DNA of 64,000 nt, taken from the NCBI GenBank assembly GCA_029204225.1, contig CM055092.1:63909425-63973424 (forward strand), written 5' to 3'. Made by a program: the position numbers and the translations under genes. Source of the stretch: Diphasiastrum complanatum. Its lineage: Eukaryota; Streptophyta; Lycopodiopsida; Lycopodiales; Lycopodiaceae. Position 1 is the stretch's first letter. Every line of letters begins with the position of its first letter. The notes under the pieces were generated by a model that was given only the letters and a program-made list of their open reading frames with translations, was not told the DNA's origin and did no database searches. Shown here one piece after another: positions 9,967 to 19,689 of the stretch.

Positions 9967-10889
9967 ATCATACTTCCGAATGAACCTAAAGACATATTTT
10001 TTGATTCTAAGATGTACATTGATTTTGACCTGTATATAGCCAAGAAAATAGATGATCTTGGAGGGGAGTTTATGTTTTGTATAGACGATATTAATTTTGA
10101 AATGCATATCAAAGACCCGCATTGTAGGGAGCTAAAAGAGAAGACCTCATATATCTCAGACACAGTAGTTGAATCTGCTTGTGCATACTATGTACATAAA
10201 TATACATATGCAGTCACGAAGGAGATTTTTGTTGTATCTCCATTTTTTGGGCATCTGTTGAATAAAGAGAGGAAAGCCAGAAGGCTCTTTAGGCACACCA
10301 GCAAAGAGGCATCAATGTTCATCATCCCATACTGTTCAAAGTAAGATAGTTTCTTTTTGTAATATCTATTTTCTGTAAGATTTTTCTTCTGGAAACTCTT
10401 ATAGATTCTAGTAATTCATTGCTTGTCTCTTTCTGGCAGCAAACATTGGAGTGTGCACGTCATATCCATGAAAGTGGATTCGACTGGAAGTTGCACACTT
10501 GTGTGCATGACAATGAATTCTTTGCATGCTAGCCATTCCATGATTAAATCCATGTACAAAAGGATGGTGGAGCTATTGCCCAGGCCGGATGGGTTGGTTG
10601 TAAATAGCAACATAGAGATTGTTGATGCAAAGGTAAAAGGAATCTTTTTACATATTTTATTTGCATGATGGCATGTAGTTTAGAATTATATTGAATTATA
10701 ATTTAACAATTTTTCGCTGTGATTTCTCAGTCTTCGCAACAAGACGATGCTTTTAGCTGCGGATGGTATTCAATTTGGAATCTTAAATCGTTCTTGGATT
10801 GGTATATGGTGCAACCTCCAGATGCTAGTATTTGTGAGGTATTTTTTTCAATGTTCCAGTATCCTGATGATATATTGTTAACTTTGTGA
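9967..10889 (+). pseudogene. Ulp1/C48-type cysteine protease domain, same frame as the H3-like ORF
   Basis: The frame continues after the TAG at 9964. Exon part 1 (to 10340) has IDDLGGEFMFCIDDINFEMHI and VVSPFFGHLLN. A GTAAGA...GGCAG intron (10341-10439) follows. Exon 2 (10440-10632) carries KHWSVHVI with the catalytic His at 10444. A second intron (10633-10730) precedes exon 3, with QQDDAFSCGWYSIWNLK, active-site Cys at 10758. Translation may run through 10838 to TGA at 10887. Ulp1/SENP proteases remove SUMO or related modifiers; such domains are known in several plant transposon groups. The acid normally found in the DSL motif is Asn here (NSL, codon 10516), so this copy may be inactive. 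Splice sites keep the phase, which supports a real spliced gene. Uncertain: separate gene or C-terminal half of the H3-like protein. Confidence 0.75.
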
Positions 10890-10894
10890 ATTTA

Positions 10895-11227
10895 TACGTG
10901 GGGACACGTGGCCAAATGGATCAGTGACATGTGTTCTCACATGTATAGGCTCGCACGTGTGGTCACGTGACCCAATCAGTACCTGAAGTGTGGAACCTAC
11001 ACCTCTGTATCCGCACGTGTGAAACTTGCACGTGTTCCACGTGGTTCAATGGTTTAGTGACGTGTGTTCTGACACGTGTGGGCACGTGGGCGAATGGCAG
11101 ATTGACGCGTATTGTAGCACGTGTGGTCTCGCACGTGTGGACGGTTGTACTACGTGCCATAGATCTGATCCGCTGTTGAATCGATGAGTGTACGGCTTGG
11201 ATTTGATTGATTTTAGCTATATAAATG
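10895..11227 (+). promoter_or_regulatory. Promoter 2 of element T: dense ACGTG array plus TATA box
   Basis: About 13 ACGTG cores occur in about 265 bp (10895-11158), many as CACGTG or GCACGTGTG. CTATATAAAT follows at 11218-11227. The order (array, TATA, two palindromic modules, ATG) repeats that upstream of 9271. The array may also hold the end of the preceding transcription unit. Confidence 0.7.
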
Positions 11228-11311
11228 TTGTTTGATCAGTTAAAACATTTTGCTAAGTTTTGGATTTTCACCCTTGTATCTCACAGTGTGTGAACAGTTC
11301 TATTTTTTTGC

Positions 11312-11382
11312 AGTATCGCTACCACGCGAGAATCTTTTAGAGATTCTAGACGATCTAAGATCCCTCGCGTCGTTCCGATATC
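11312..11382 (+). promoter_or_regulatory. 71-bp palindromic module, copy 3
   Basis: The left arm GTATCGCTACCACGCGAG and the right arm CTCGCGTCGTTCCGATATC face each other. It is preceded by TTTTTTTGCAG, which could be a 3' splice site of a leader intron. It has the same length as copies 1, 2 and 4. Confidence 0.72.
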
Positions 11383-11393
11383 AGGTCATTCAC

Positions 11394-11464
11394 CAATATC
11401 TCCATCACGTGAGGAAGTCCTGATTGTCTTCTGACTCCCTGCCACCCCGCATCATAGCGATACT
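11394..11464 (+). promoter_or_regulatory. 71-bp palindromic module, copy 4
   Basis: The left arm CAATATCTCCATCACGTGAGG and the right arm CCCGCATCATAGCGATACT are complementary with a few mismatches. It starts 82 bp after copy 3 and ends 25 bp before the ATG at 11490. Confidence 0.72.
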
Positions 11465-11489
11465 CGGCCATATTGGTCATACTTTCGAG

Positions 11490-13022
11490 ATGGCCGCGTC
11501 ATCCTCTAATACTTTTGATTTTGCTTTGCACGCCTTCCTCGTTGAATCCGGTGTTGGTAACTACATAGGTCACACTATAAGACGTATTTCAATATCTCTT
11601 TTGATATTGAGAGGTTTGAATCAGAACATAAATCATATTTTCCAGTGTTGTATAAGGAGTATTATGATAGTCTGAATCAGTTTATGTTGATCATGGATAT
11701 TGAACGATTCATCCATTTCCATGACCTAGTACTTGCCCAACCATCTTCAAAGCAAAGCCACAACTGACAATTCACGAAAATCGTGAGTGATTTTAAACGT
11801 GTGCTCCATTGTGACCAGCACAATCGATCATGTCGTTTTTTGCAGGAAGGCATGGGCTTTGTGTTTTATCTTTCTGCTCTTATTCCTGATGAGGCAAGAA
11901 CTTCGAGTCTTAGCATTGAGGGTGCCTCCTCATCAACTGACTATGTGATATCAGAGTCAGCTATTGTTAATGATGCCTTGGGTGCTGACGAGGAGGCAAG
12001 ATTGGCTTCAATGTACGACCCAGCCGAGTCTCGTGCATTGTCCATTTCTTCCTTATCTGACGTGAATCCATATGACAAAACCAAGACTCTCCTCGATTTG
12101 CCAGTGTATTACATGAATAGTGTCGCATACCTCTCACTGAATGATGTTGGAGATGTTCTTGATTTGAGGGAGGACGAAATACTATCAATTTTGTCTAATT
12201 TCATCAAAGAATTCGAGGACTTCATACATCGCGACGATGATGATGATCCACGTGCTTCTATTGATTACAAAGACGGAGATGAATGGATGGATGAGACTGA
12301 AGCACTGTAGTTAATCATGTCTGAAAGTAGGGCATACCAGGCAAATTTGCCCGATGAGAAAGAATTTCTAAAAATCCGGAACAAATATGTGTCACAGTCT
12401 TCGGAAACTAGTCCATCTAGTGCTTCAACGACCATTGTTGCTGGTCATGATCTACATACTGCTGCACTTACTGAAGCTGATGAGCGTGATCTGGTAGGTA
12501 AATCTGGTTTTATCTTAATGAGATTTTTATTCAAATATAGTCATTTTGTTTTACAAGACATGTGACCTTTGCTCATATTTTACAGGCTACTGTTGAGGTG
12601 GATGCCTTTGCAACAAGGCAGGGATATTTGAGGGAAGGCCAAGGATCATGAAAAGGGATTCATCCCTGTCCAATTATTTGAAGTGCTTTGTTAATAAAGA
12701 GATTTGCATTTATCATAGCAAATTTTCTTCAAATGTTGCGACAATAATAATGGCAATTAAATCGTTATCCTTTTTCTCGAACGGGCATAAATACCCTCCG
12801 AATACATATAAAACTATTTTTGTGAAGAGAGACATTGCCATAAAAGTATTTGGCTATGTAGCTGAGGAAGTTCCGAAAAGGTCTTCCTCCTTAGCTGTTT
12901 TCTCTGGATACATTGACTTGAGCAAAAGAAGATCGATTGATTTTCTAGATCCATATGATAGAAAAAAATTTCTTCATGACCACACAACAAAGCTGATTAT
13001 TAAAGACGAAGAGAAACAATGA
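11490..13022 (+). pseudogene. Acidic-protein gene of element T, unrecognised
   Basis: ATG 11490 follows two leader modules shared with the H3-like gene. The product starts MAASSSNTFDFALHAFLVESG. A frameshift near 11578 moves to a frame with FPVLYKEYYDSLNQ, then a TGA at 11766 and a long open stretch (11783-12310) ending in an acidic segment (HRDDDDDPRASIDYKDGDEW). After a TAG at 12308 the same frame continues (from 12317) to a probable intron (GTAGGT near 12496, TTTTACAG ending near 12585). A further frameshift near 12645 leads to a basic C-terminal part (KTIFVKRDIAIKVFGYVAEE) ending at 13022. I recognise no family. The acidic tract beside an H3-like gene invites a histone-chaperone guess, but acidic tracts are common. 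At least four disabling changes suggest a decayed copy of one protein. Confidence 0.5.
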
Positions 13023-13462
13023 TTTTGCCTTGCATTGTACTACACATGATGTGATATAATACATATACTTTTTTCGTCTGATATCATGAAATTGACTATG
13101 GGTTGAGTCTTGCATCAATATTATTTTCGTCTATAAATTTGCACGCCTTTCTGAATTTCTAATAATTTGTTGATCTAGTTTTATATCGGATTTGAATACG
13201 CCTGTAGAACCATTGAATTAGCTGGATGATGTAACTATTTTTTTGAGATGTTCCACCGTGTTGTGTATTTCGATGAAATGTTGCTCTGGCTTGCCAATGC
13301 AATTTCTCCATTCCTTGTGATGACCAAATACTTAGACTGCTGTAAGCTTTGCAAAAAATGATGCATGATGTCCTAAAATGTGCTGCAATATCAGAGATAC
13401 AAATATTGTCATATTAATCATTTTAAATTTAGCATATGTGCAATGAGATTATAAAGAGTCAA
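13023..13462. other. Intergenic stretch between convergent genes of element T
   Basis: AT-rich sequence between the end of the acidic-protein gene and the end of the minus-strand transposase-like gene. It likely holds the 3' untranslated regions of both. No ORF supported. Confidence 0.4.
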
Positions 13463-15732
13463 TTACATTGAAAAGCGATTTACTATATAATGCGTAATAT
13501 GATCTTCACCCCAGGTGTCTTTAACTACATCCACAAACTCAACTGTTGATTTCTCAATTAGTAGGACATCAGTATCAGATAGTTTATCTTTTCTGAGCAA
13601 TTTGACCATGTTGTCAAGCTTTGTCCAGACTTCAACTTTCTTAATCCTCGTTGTTCCTTTTTTTTCAAATTCCTTTGTGGCATTGAGTACATCTATCCAA
13701 ATTGAGTACTGGATTTTAGTTGGTTTTCCGGAATGATTTGATAAGAAATGACGAGCTTTGGATCCTCCTATACTTGGTTTGCATGGGATGTTTCCCGTTT
13801 TTCCTGAAAGCTTCTCATCCTTTTGTATTTTAACGTGTCCTTTATGAAGTCCCGCTTTGATAAAACTTCTTCCAATTGAGTTATTGCCTTTTTGGCTGAT
13901 GACTCTGGCTTAGTATTCCAAGCAAACCAAATATGAAGGTATATCAATTTTTCGATAATTCTAAACTCTCCATGTAGTGTACAAATGTGAACATTTTTAA
14001 GCGGAATCGGTAATACTGGTTTCCAAGTCGGATCTTCTATATCCCTTGAAACTCTCGTGCTCTTCGACATGTCATGTGTAGTTGTCATGAAATAGAGGCA
14101 TGGATGTTTTGAATTTGCTCCATGTGAGACGTTGAACATGCACTTCAACGACTTCAGGTCTCCAGCCAAATGCCATTCCACCTTAAAATCACCTATTCCA
14201 GGAACATTGAGTGGTGTGTCGCTCATATGATTCTTAATTATCTCTGGATATTCTGTTTTACTAAAAATCCAAAATAGAATGTCATGATCTTCTTTTAAAA
14301 CCTGTTTGAAACACAAAATCATGAACTATTTTAGGAGAATTGAACTCAGACCTATAATAACAAAACAATATTAGCTTAAAACACAAAACCATTAATTCTT
14401 GAAATGAATTAGTTGCTAGTACTCAATAGAATAGATTTAAACCTGGAAAGCAGCCACCCACCAAATATTATTTTCGGACTACACACTGAAATCAAGACTC
14501 TTTGAGTTTATCGTATTACTTAATGCTCCATTCATATTTGTAACACTAATCCTTTCCAGCTTTTGTCCCTTTATTACTTCTGATTCATCTAACTTGAGAA
14601 CTAATATCAATTTTTCAACACTTTCATTTGTGATTCCATAAAACTTTACAATAAATCTCAGTAAATGATTCAGATCTACAAACATATTGTTGGTAGAATC
14701 ATATGACAAAGTGCTATGTTTTGAGTTATAAATTTCATTTATATGGTAAGGATTATCAATGATGTTTTGCAAACCCCTGTTTAACACATCCCTCTCTAAT
14801 TTGATTTGAAAGGGCCGGGAAATAGGAAATTTTTTTATATGTACTTGTCCAAATGCCTCTTTGACAATTTCAAACATTGTGTCATATGCATCCCTGCTAA
14901 TACCAGAATAATTACATGCCCCTTGTATCAATTTTCGGTCAATGATCTTGCCGACTTCGCCCATAAGGGCCTCTGCAATCTTGGACTTGATTCGAGAATA
15001 TCGTTGATTTCCAAGTAGACTCGTTGTTGACTTGGCTGTAAGTACTGCACTCAAAGACTTTCCAATCATGTCCTTGTCTTTCAGATTTTCATTGGTGACT
15101 AAAGCTTATCAGCAAAAGAAAAATAAGATTTAGAAAAAAAACAATTCACAACCATTGAGTGTTAGATGAAACAAAACACATGAATAGAATACCTATTTTT
15201 CGTTTATTGTTCATTATTTTCTTCCGTAATGTGTTTACTTCTACATTTATTTGACAATATGAAGTACGCAAAGTTTGTACAATTAGTTTCATATTGTCAG
15301 TTTCTTGGTTAAGGTTTAATATAATATCTTGCAAACGAGAATTATCTACTTCAAGATTTCATTCTCTTCTTTTGTTTGCAAAACAATAGTTTCTCTTTCT
15401 CGGTAGTCAGTAAGCAAACCATTTAACATATTTTTCAAACAATGGGTTTTTTTCATTGAATTACTAATGCCATAACTTTTCAATCTTTCACAATAACCCA
15501 ATAGACCATTGTGTTCTTCACACAAAAACAGTATGAGTTGTGTGACCGATCTAAAATTTGGATGTTGCATTGAGCTTGGATCGATTGGATACAAACTTCC
15601 ATCAACCCATAGATCACAATGTTTCCTGTCTTCCGTCCTTTGGTGAGCTGGTAAGATGGATCCTTTCAGATTTTTTCTTGACAGTGGAGCATATTCTGTG
15701 GGAAGATCAATATGGAGATGATATTTAGACAT
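13463..15732 (-). pseudogene. Transposase-like gene of element T
   Basis: From ATG 15732 the product starts MSKYHLHIDLPTEYAPL, then has a coiled coil (KEENEILK, NLNQETDNMKLIVQTLR). A 1-nt deletion near 15345, absent from copy 2, breaks the frame. The next block (15069-14479) has YDTMFEIVKEAFGQVHI and LILVLKLDESEVIKGQKLERISVT. One stop follows, then an intron (14442-14302, GT...CAG). The following exon has VEWHLAGDLKSLKCMFN, PLKNVHICTLHGEFRIIEKL and WFAWNTKPES. After a frameshift near 13775 it ends with ARHFLSNHSGKPTK and VEVWTKLDNMVKLL, stop at 13463. The order (Asp motif KLDES, then GDLK with a downstream Cys pair remnant, then an H/E-rich helix) is what I expect of a DDE-type transposase, but I cannot assign a superfamily. 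Disabled here. Confidence 0.6.
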
Positions 15733-16100
15733 CTTAATAATCGATAGATTAATCTAGTAGAAAACCAACTTGTTATATATCTTGTAAGCTATTAAAACTC
15801 GTCTTAATTAAAAAAATAAATTAATTGGAAAAGTTTGAAATGACCTTGGCACTTTGTTTGATCCATCACACTCCATGTTTCTTGCTTGATATGCAAAATC
15901 AATGCTTCGCAGTTATGAGCAAAATAAGCAAAATATTTATTCAATAGATGTGTTGAAATCACAAATTTTTGAATTGCAAAAGTTTGAAATAACCTTACCA
16001 CTCAATTTGATCCAACACACTCTGTATTTTCAGAATTGCAAAAATTTAGATTCACGTTGGCGCTCATTGTGATCCAAAATATTCAAAGTTTCTTGCCATG
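15733..16100. other. Upstream region of the transposase-like gene
   Basis: AT-rich; partly collinear with copy 2 (51660-51815), which lacks several hundred bases here. It contains repeated AAATTTTTGCAATT-like stretches. It probably contains the promoter of the minus-strand gene; no clear TATA box assigned. Confidence 0.35.
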
Positions 16101-16412
16101 ATTTTCAGATCGATAAGACTGTTTTTCATTGATGTGAACGCTTTGAGTAGATGGAAAGAAAACTTTGATGTGCAATACGATTTGCATTTACATGAGAAGT
16201 TATGTTAGTTAATGGTAGAAAATAGAATCTTGAAGTATGGACCCCACGCGTTGCGGCTACCCAACTTCCAGTTAACTACATACGTTACTAGTGAGGTCAA
16301 GTCATCGGAGTTGTGCGGGTAGACCAAAAACTCGGTCGGAGTTTTAAAATCTGACTATTTTCTCTCTCTTACGTGGCATTTCTTAGACAACCCTATTGGG
16401 CCTTGGAACTCC
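16101..16412 (+). other. Conserved subterminal ORF region of element T
   Basis: The plus frame from ATG 16101 reads about 100 codons (SIRLFFIDVNALSRWKENFDVQY, ILKYGPHALRLPNFQLTTYV) with two stops. The same region in copy 2 (minus strand, 51630-51312) is open throughout. Conservation of the frame in both copies suggests coding or a recently shared subterminal sequence; chance is possible because the copies are close relatives. It overlaps the right inverted repeat. Confidence 0.35.
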
Positions 16413-16419
16413 TGTAATG
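16375..16419 (-). repeat. Right terminal inverted repeat of element T
   Basis: On the minus strand it reads CATTACAGGAGTTCCAAGG followed by CCCAATAGGG, pairing with 7396-7440. It matches the left end of copy 2 at 51312 closely. Host gag resumes at 16420 with CAAGTTATTC. Confidence 0.75.
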
Positions 16420-16966
16420 CAAGTTATTCTTAATGGATTGTTGGATGCTCATGCTAATATTGTTCAAAGTATTGCTATTCAAAAGACTTTGCCAATTTTG
16501 ATGGATCTTCAAGAGATCATGATCAATGAAGAATATAGGCTTCAAGCAAGAAGTGGATCGACATCGACACTTCAATAAGAGGCTATGTTCACAAAGGGAA
16601 AATTCAAGGTCAAAAGCAAAAGTAAGTGGTCTATTGGGCAAGATCAAGTGGATGCTTCTTCAAATGGCAAAAAGAAGGATAGATCAAAGCTCAAATGCTT
16701 CTATTGTAGCATCAAAGGACACTTTGCAAGTGAGTTCTTCTAGAAGAAGAGAGATCAAGGAGACAAGCAAGGTAATCTTACTCTTGATGAGGATGGTTTG
16801 GATGTTCAAAATGCAAATGGTGATGCTTTTGTGATGTCTTCATGTATGCTTGCTAATAATGGAGATCTAGATCCTTGGTGGATTGATAGTGGAGCAAGTT
16901 CATGACTTTTCAAAAAGAGTACTTCACTTCTTTGTTGGCATATGGAGATGACAAGAGGGTGATCAC
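16420..16966 (+). pseudogene. Copia gag C-terminal part and protease start, element G
   Basis: Gag resumes with QVILNGLLDAHANIVQS, has a stop in the linker near 16576, the CCHC knuckle CFYCSIKGHFASEFF (last Cys lost, followed by a stop), and the protease motif DPWWIDSGASS near 16873-16905. A 4-nt deletion directly after it shifts the frame. Copia similarity ends near 16966 at a junction with gypsy sequence. Confidence 0.85.
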
Positions 16967-17950
16967 ACAAGGTACATGAGGAACGATCACCAGTCAATCT
17001 TATCAAAATAGAAACCCTAGGAACATAGAAACCTAAGAAAGAGGTAGTGATAGTCACTCGAAGTGGGCTGAAAACTCAGCCAAAAGAGAAACAGCCAGAA
17101 AAACTCGAAGAACCTAAAGAAATGGTTACACCACAACCAGTCACTTCGCCATCATTAGAAAAAGAGAAAGAAGATACACACATAGAAAAAGAAGAAGGAA
17201 AAGTATCAGAACTAGAAGGGAAGAAAATATCTCATCCATATAGTCGACAGCTAGTGAGACCATTACTTGCGCCACGAAATCTCAAACTGAAACTAGAACC
17301 CAAGACCATGAGGAGAATGAAACATAAAGAATTGTGGACTAATGAACTACAGAAAGGGTTAGAAAATATGAAAGTGGAGATAGGATTATGGCAACTAGTG
17401 CGGTTAGCTCCTACTGTGAAGAAGAAAGTGAAACAGATGATAAGAATTCTAGCATCCAGAAACCTCAAACAACCTTTTGAAGAAATGATGGAGATTGGAG
17501 CAGTAGATAAACACTGCCTAAAAGTAGATGGTATGATAGATGGACTAGTGGTATTAGGGGCCATAGTGGATGCGGGATCTGCTGTTAACATTCTAAGCTT
17601 GGAACTAGATGACCGCCTAGAATTCGATTTAGAACTAGCCACCCTTACTGCCTTGAAGTTAGCCAACAATTCTATCATCAAATCAGAAGGTGAGTTACAT
17701 AACATCCTTATAATCGTAGTTGGGAAGACAATTTCAATGGATTTTTATGTAATGCGAATGTATGCTGCAAATAGGGGGTACTCCATGTTGTTAGGATGAC
17801 CATGGCTAAGACTAAGTGACTGTATGGTGGATATTCCAGCAGGGGTACTCATTTTTGGGAGAGGTAAGGAGCGAGTAGTGGTAGGCCAGAGGTGCCCCAA
17901 TTTGAACGAGCTCCACTACCTTCCAATGAATGGGAGTGAAGGATTATAAA
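16967..17950 (+). pseudogene. Ty3/gypsy gag-linker and protease relic
   Basis: The sequence starts with SPVNLIKIETLGT and VVIVTRSG, the same linker as in the relic at 4560-5714. A 250-codon open frame (17047-17799) contains a K/E-rich linker and the retropepsin motif GAIVDAGSAVNILS (about 17560-17600), an Asp protease site with Ala in place of the usual Ser/Thr or Gly. After TGA at 17797 the frame goes on with PWLRLSDCMVDIPAGVLIFG, typical of the segment after gypsy protease. The left end abuts truncated copia G, so a deletion or recombination joined the two. Confidence 0.7.
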
Positions 17951-19689
17951 ACGACCCCCAAATAGACTGCCAATCTAAGGAAATGCTAACGGAAGTCGAT
18001 CTATACCACAATTACAGCTCAAGCTCCATTTGGGTATGGAGTCGAAAATAAGGCCGTTCATGATCATAGGCACTTTCAATGGCAATCGGCAAGGCAAATT
18101 CCTAACGGTCTACCGACAATTTTTAGGTAGCCTAGGGAACTTTGAAATGGACAAGAACCATTCCACTATAGAAAGCCATGGCTTTCAGACATCTAAATGG
18201 GCTATAAAATGGCTATTAGGATTTCCCCCAATCAATAGGCTTTTACCTCGTTCGTTAGAAGTTCTTGATAGACGAAGCAAGTATTTACAAAGTTCAATTA
18301 TTGTTCAACAATTAGACAACAATGTAGTTTGTTCAATCCAAGCAGCGTTATTTCTTGAACTACGAACATCACTTTGTTTTACTATGTAATCATATACAAA
18401 GCCTTAAAGCATTAATCAGTGAGTCAATTAGCGAACGAGATATAGGCTTAGTGTTTCCCTTAGTGCGGTTAGACTGCTTTCACACTGCCAGACATTCAGC
18501 TCACCAAACAAATACCAAACCTACGAGAAATGGTTAGCTCCCAAATCTTGAATCGATTTTACAATCAACGATTAGTATCAGCTAGACTAATCATCCAAAT
18601 CAACTTAGAATCGGTCCTAAAAGTTATTAACGGGTTTTCGGATTTTTGTCTTTAAATTGTTAATGACAAAGAGTCAAAGGCAGACATTAGGCTCTAAGAG
18701 GACCAGGACAAGGAATTGAATAGGCCACAAATCAAGAGATTGGTTGCAAGAAGAGGAGTGGGCAAGGTTAGGAAGGGAAACGCATAGGCAGCCAGTCATG
18801 GATAGCACAAAAAAGTGGCCGCAGGCAGAGTCCAGGGAAGCGAAGAATGAGAAAACCCGCAGACAGGGAGAGAGGGAGGCCACGAGGCAGAGGGCACGGC
18901 CCACGCAGGCTGAAATAGGACGCAGATAGAGAATTTGGCCAGAGCAGCATGAAGGCAATGAGGAAGAAACCACAGGCAGATCCGTAGGCAGACAGATCCG
19001 AACAGAATGATTTGCAGGAAGAGGGAGATCGCAAATCAGGTGGGAAGATGGTTGGAGGTCCGCAGATCAGGGAACAAATCAAATGGATTTGTTGCAGGGG
19101 ATCAGGTCAGGTGAACGAACAGGTCGCAGGGCAGATAGGAGGATATTAGATCGCAGGTTAGGTGAGGACGCATGGGAAAGTTTAGACAGCAGGTAAAGGG
19201 ATGGTTAGCAAGCCATGGACCAGGCAGGGAGTAGGCCGTTAATGAGAAGTGAGGCGCAAACCAGCAGGTCCGCTGGGTTCCTCGTTGACAGATCCAATCA
19301 AACCCGATTCTCTTTTATCACATCGGATAGATAATAATCGTTCCCTCATTACAGTTGGTAGATCATTCGTCCTTGAATTCATCAATTAATGGAGAACTCA
19401 TCAACAAAAGAACACAATCAAGAAACATATTCTCCATGAGTTTTCACAGAATTCGCAGACAGTGCAAATGTGCCAAAAGTAGAACGCAGCCAGCAGGGCA
19501 CAAATGGAAAAAGGAGGAGCAACCACAAGTAAAAAAGTAGACCACAGATAGATTGTAAGCAATGTTAGGTGGTGCAAGAAACAATGAAGCAGGGCTTTGG
19601 GGAGGATCGTGTGTTTGAATGCTCAGCCAGTGACCGGGAGATTTAGACAGTTGCTTTTTCTTCACATTGAACAATGCAACAATTTCTTT
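17951..19689. other. No gene recognised
   Basis: From 17951 to about 18660 there is no recognisable domain; it may be further decayed gypsy sequence. From about 18660 to 19300 the plus strand is purine-rich with recurring AGGCAG and CGCAGG words, which creates long spurious minus-strand ORFs rich in Ser, Leu and Cys. The right end meets a truncated copia gag start (minus strand) near 19690. Confidence 0.4.

Larger units (their letters stand above)
7396..16419. mobile_element. DNA element T carrying an H3-like histone gene
   Basis: A 9,024-bp insertion in copia gag. Ends are inverted: left CATTAGAGGAGTTTTG, right (complement) CATTACAGGAGTTCC, with similarity for about 40 bp. The left end of copy 2 at 51312 (CATTGAGGAGTTCC) matches the right end. 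Inside are a plus-strand gene at 7815, the histone H3-like/C48 protease gene at 9271, an acidic-protein gene at 11490 and a convergent minus-strand transposase-like gene (15732-13463). Target duplication is unclear: host gag resumes with no gap if the ends are CATTA/TAATG; a degenerate TTCA/TGCA 4-bp duplication is the alternative. Superfamily unassigned. Most genes carry frameshifts or stops, so this copy is probably not autonomous. Confidence 0.85.
5715..16966 (+). mobile_element. Ty1/copia element G, interrupted by element T
   Basis: A 5' LTR (5715-6347), primer site (6348-6359), leader and gag start (6949) are followed by a 9-kb insertion of DNA element T (7396-16419). After it gag and the start of protease resume (16420-16966). 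The element then stops abruptly at a junction with a gypsy fragment near 16967, so most of pol and the 3' LTR are missing. Its gag is closely related to that of intact element C (55930 onward), which serves as an empty-site reference for the T insertion. Confidence 0.85.

Noticed and set aside
10895-11158. CACGTG cluster as a CRISPR-like or satellite array
   Set aside because: Spacing is irregular and only the 5-6-bp core repeats; the position before a TATA box fits a promoter array better.
13515-13736. 73-codon plus-strand ORF rich in Ser and Leu
   Set aside because: It is antisense to the C-terminal part of the transposase-like gene, which reads better on minus (VEVWTKLDNMVKLL).
18674-19082. 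Minus-strand ORFs of about 100 codons rich in Ser, Leu and Cys
   Set aside because: They follow from the purine-rich composition of the other strand; no domain or codon signal.
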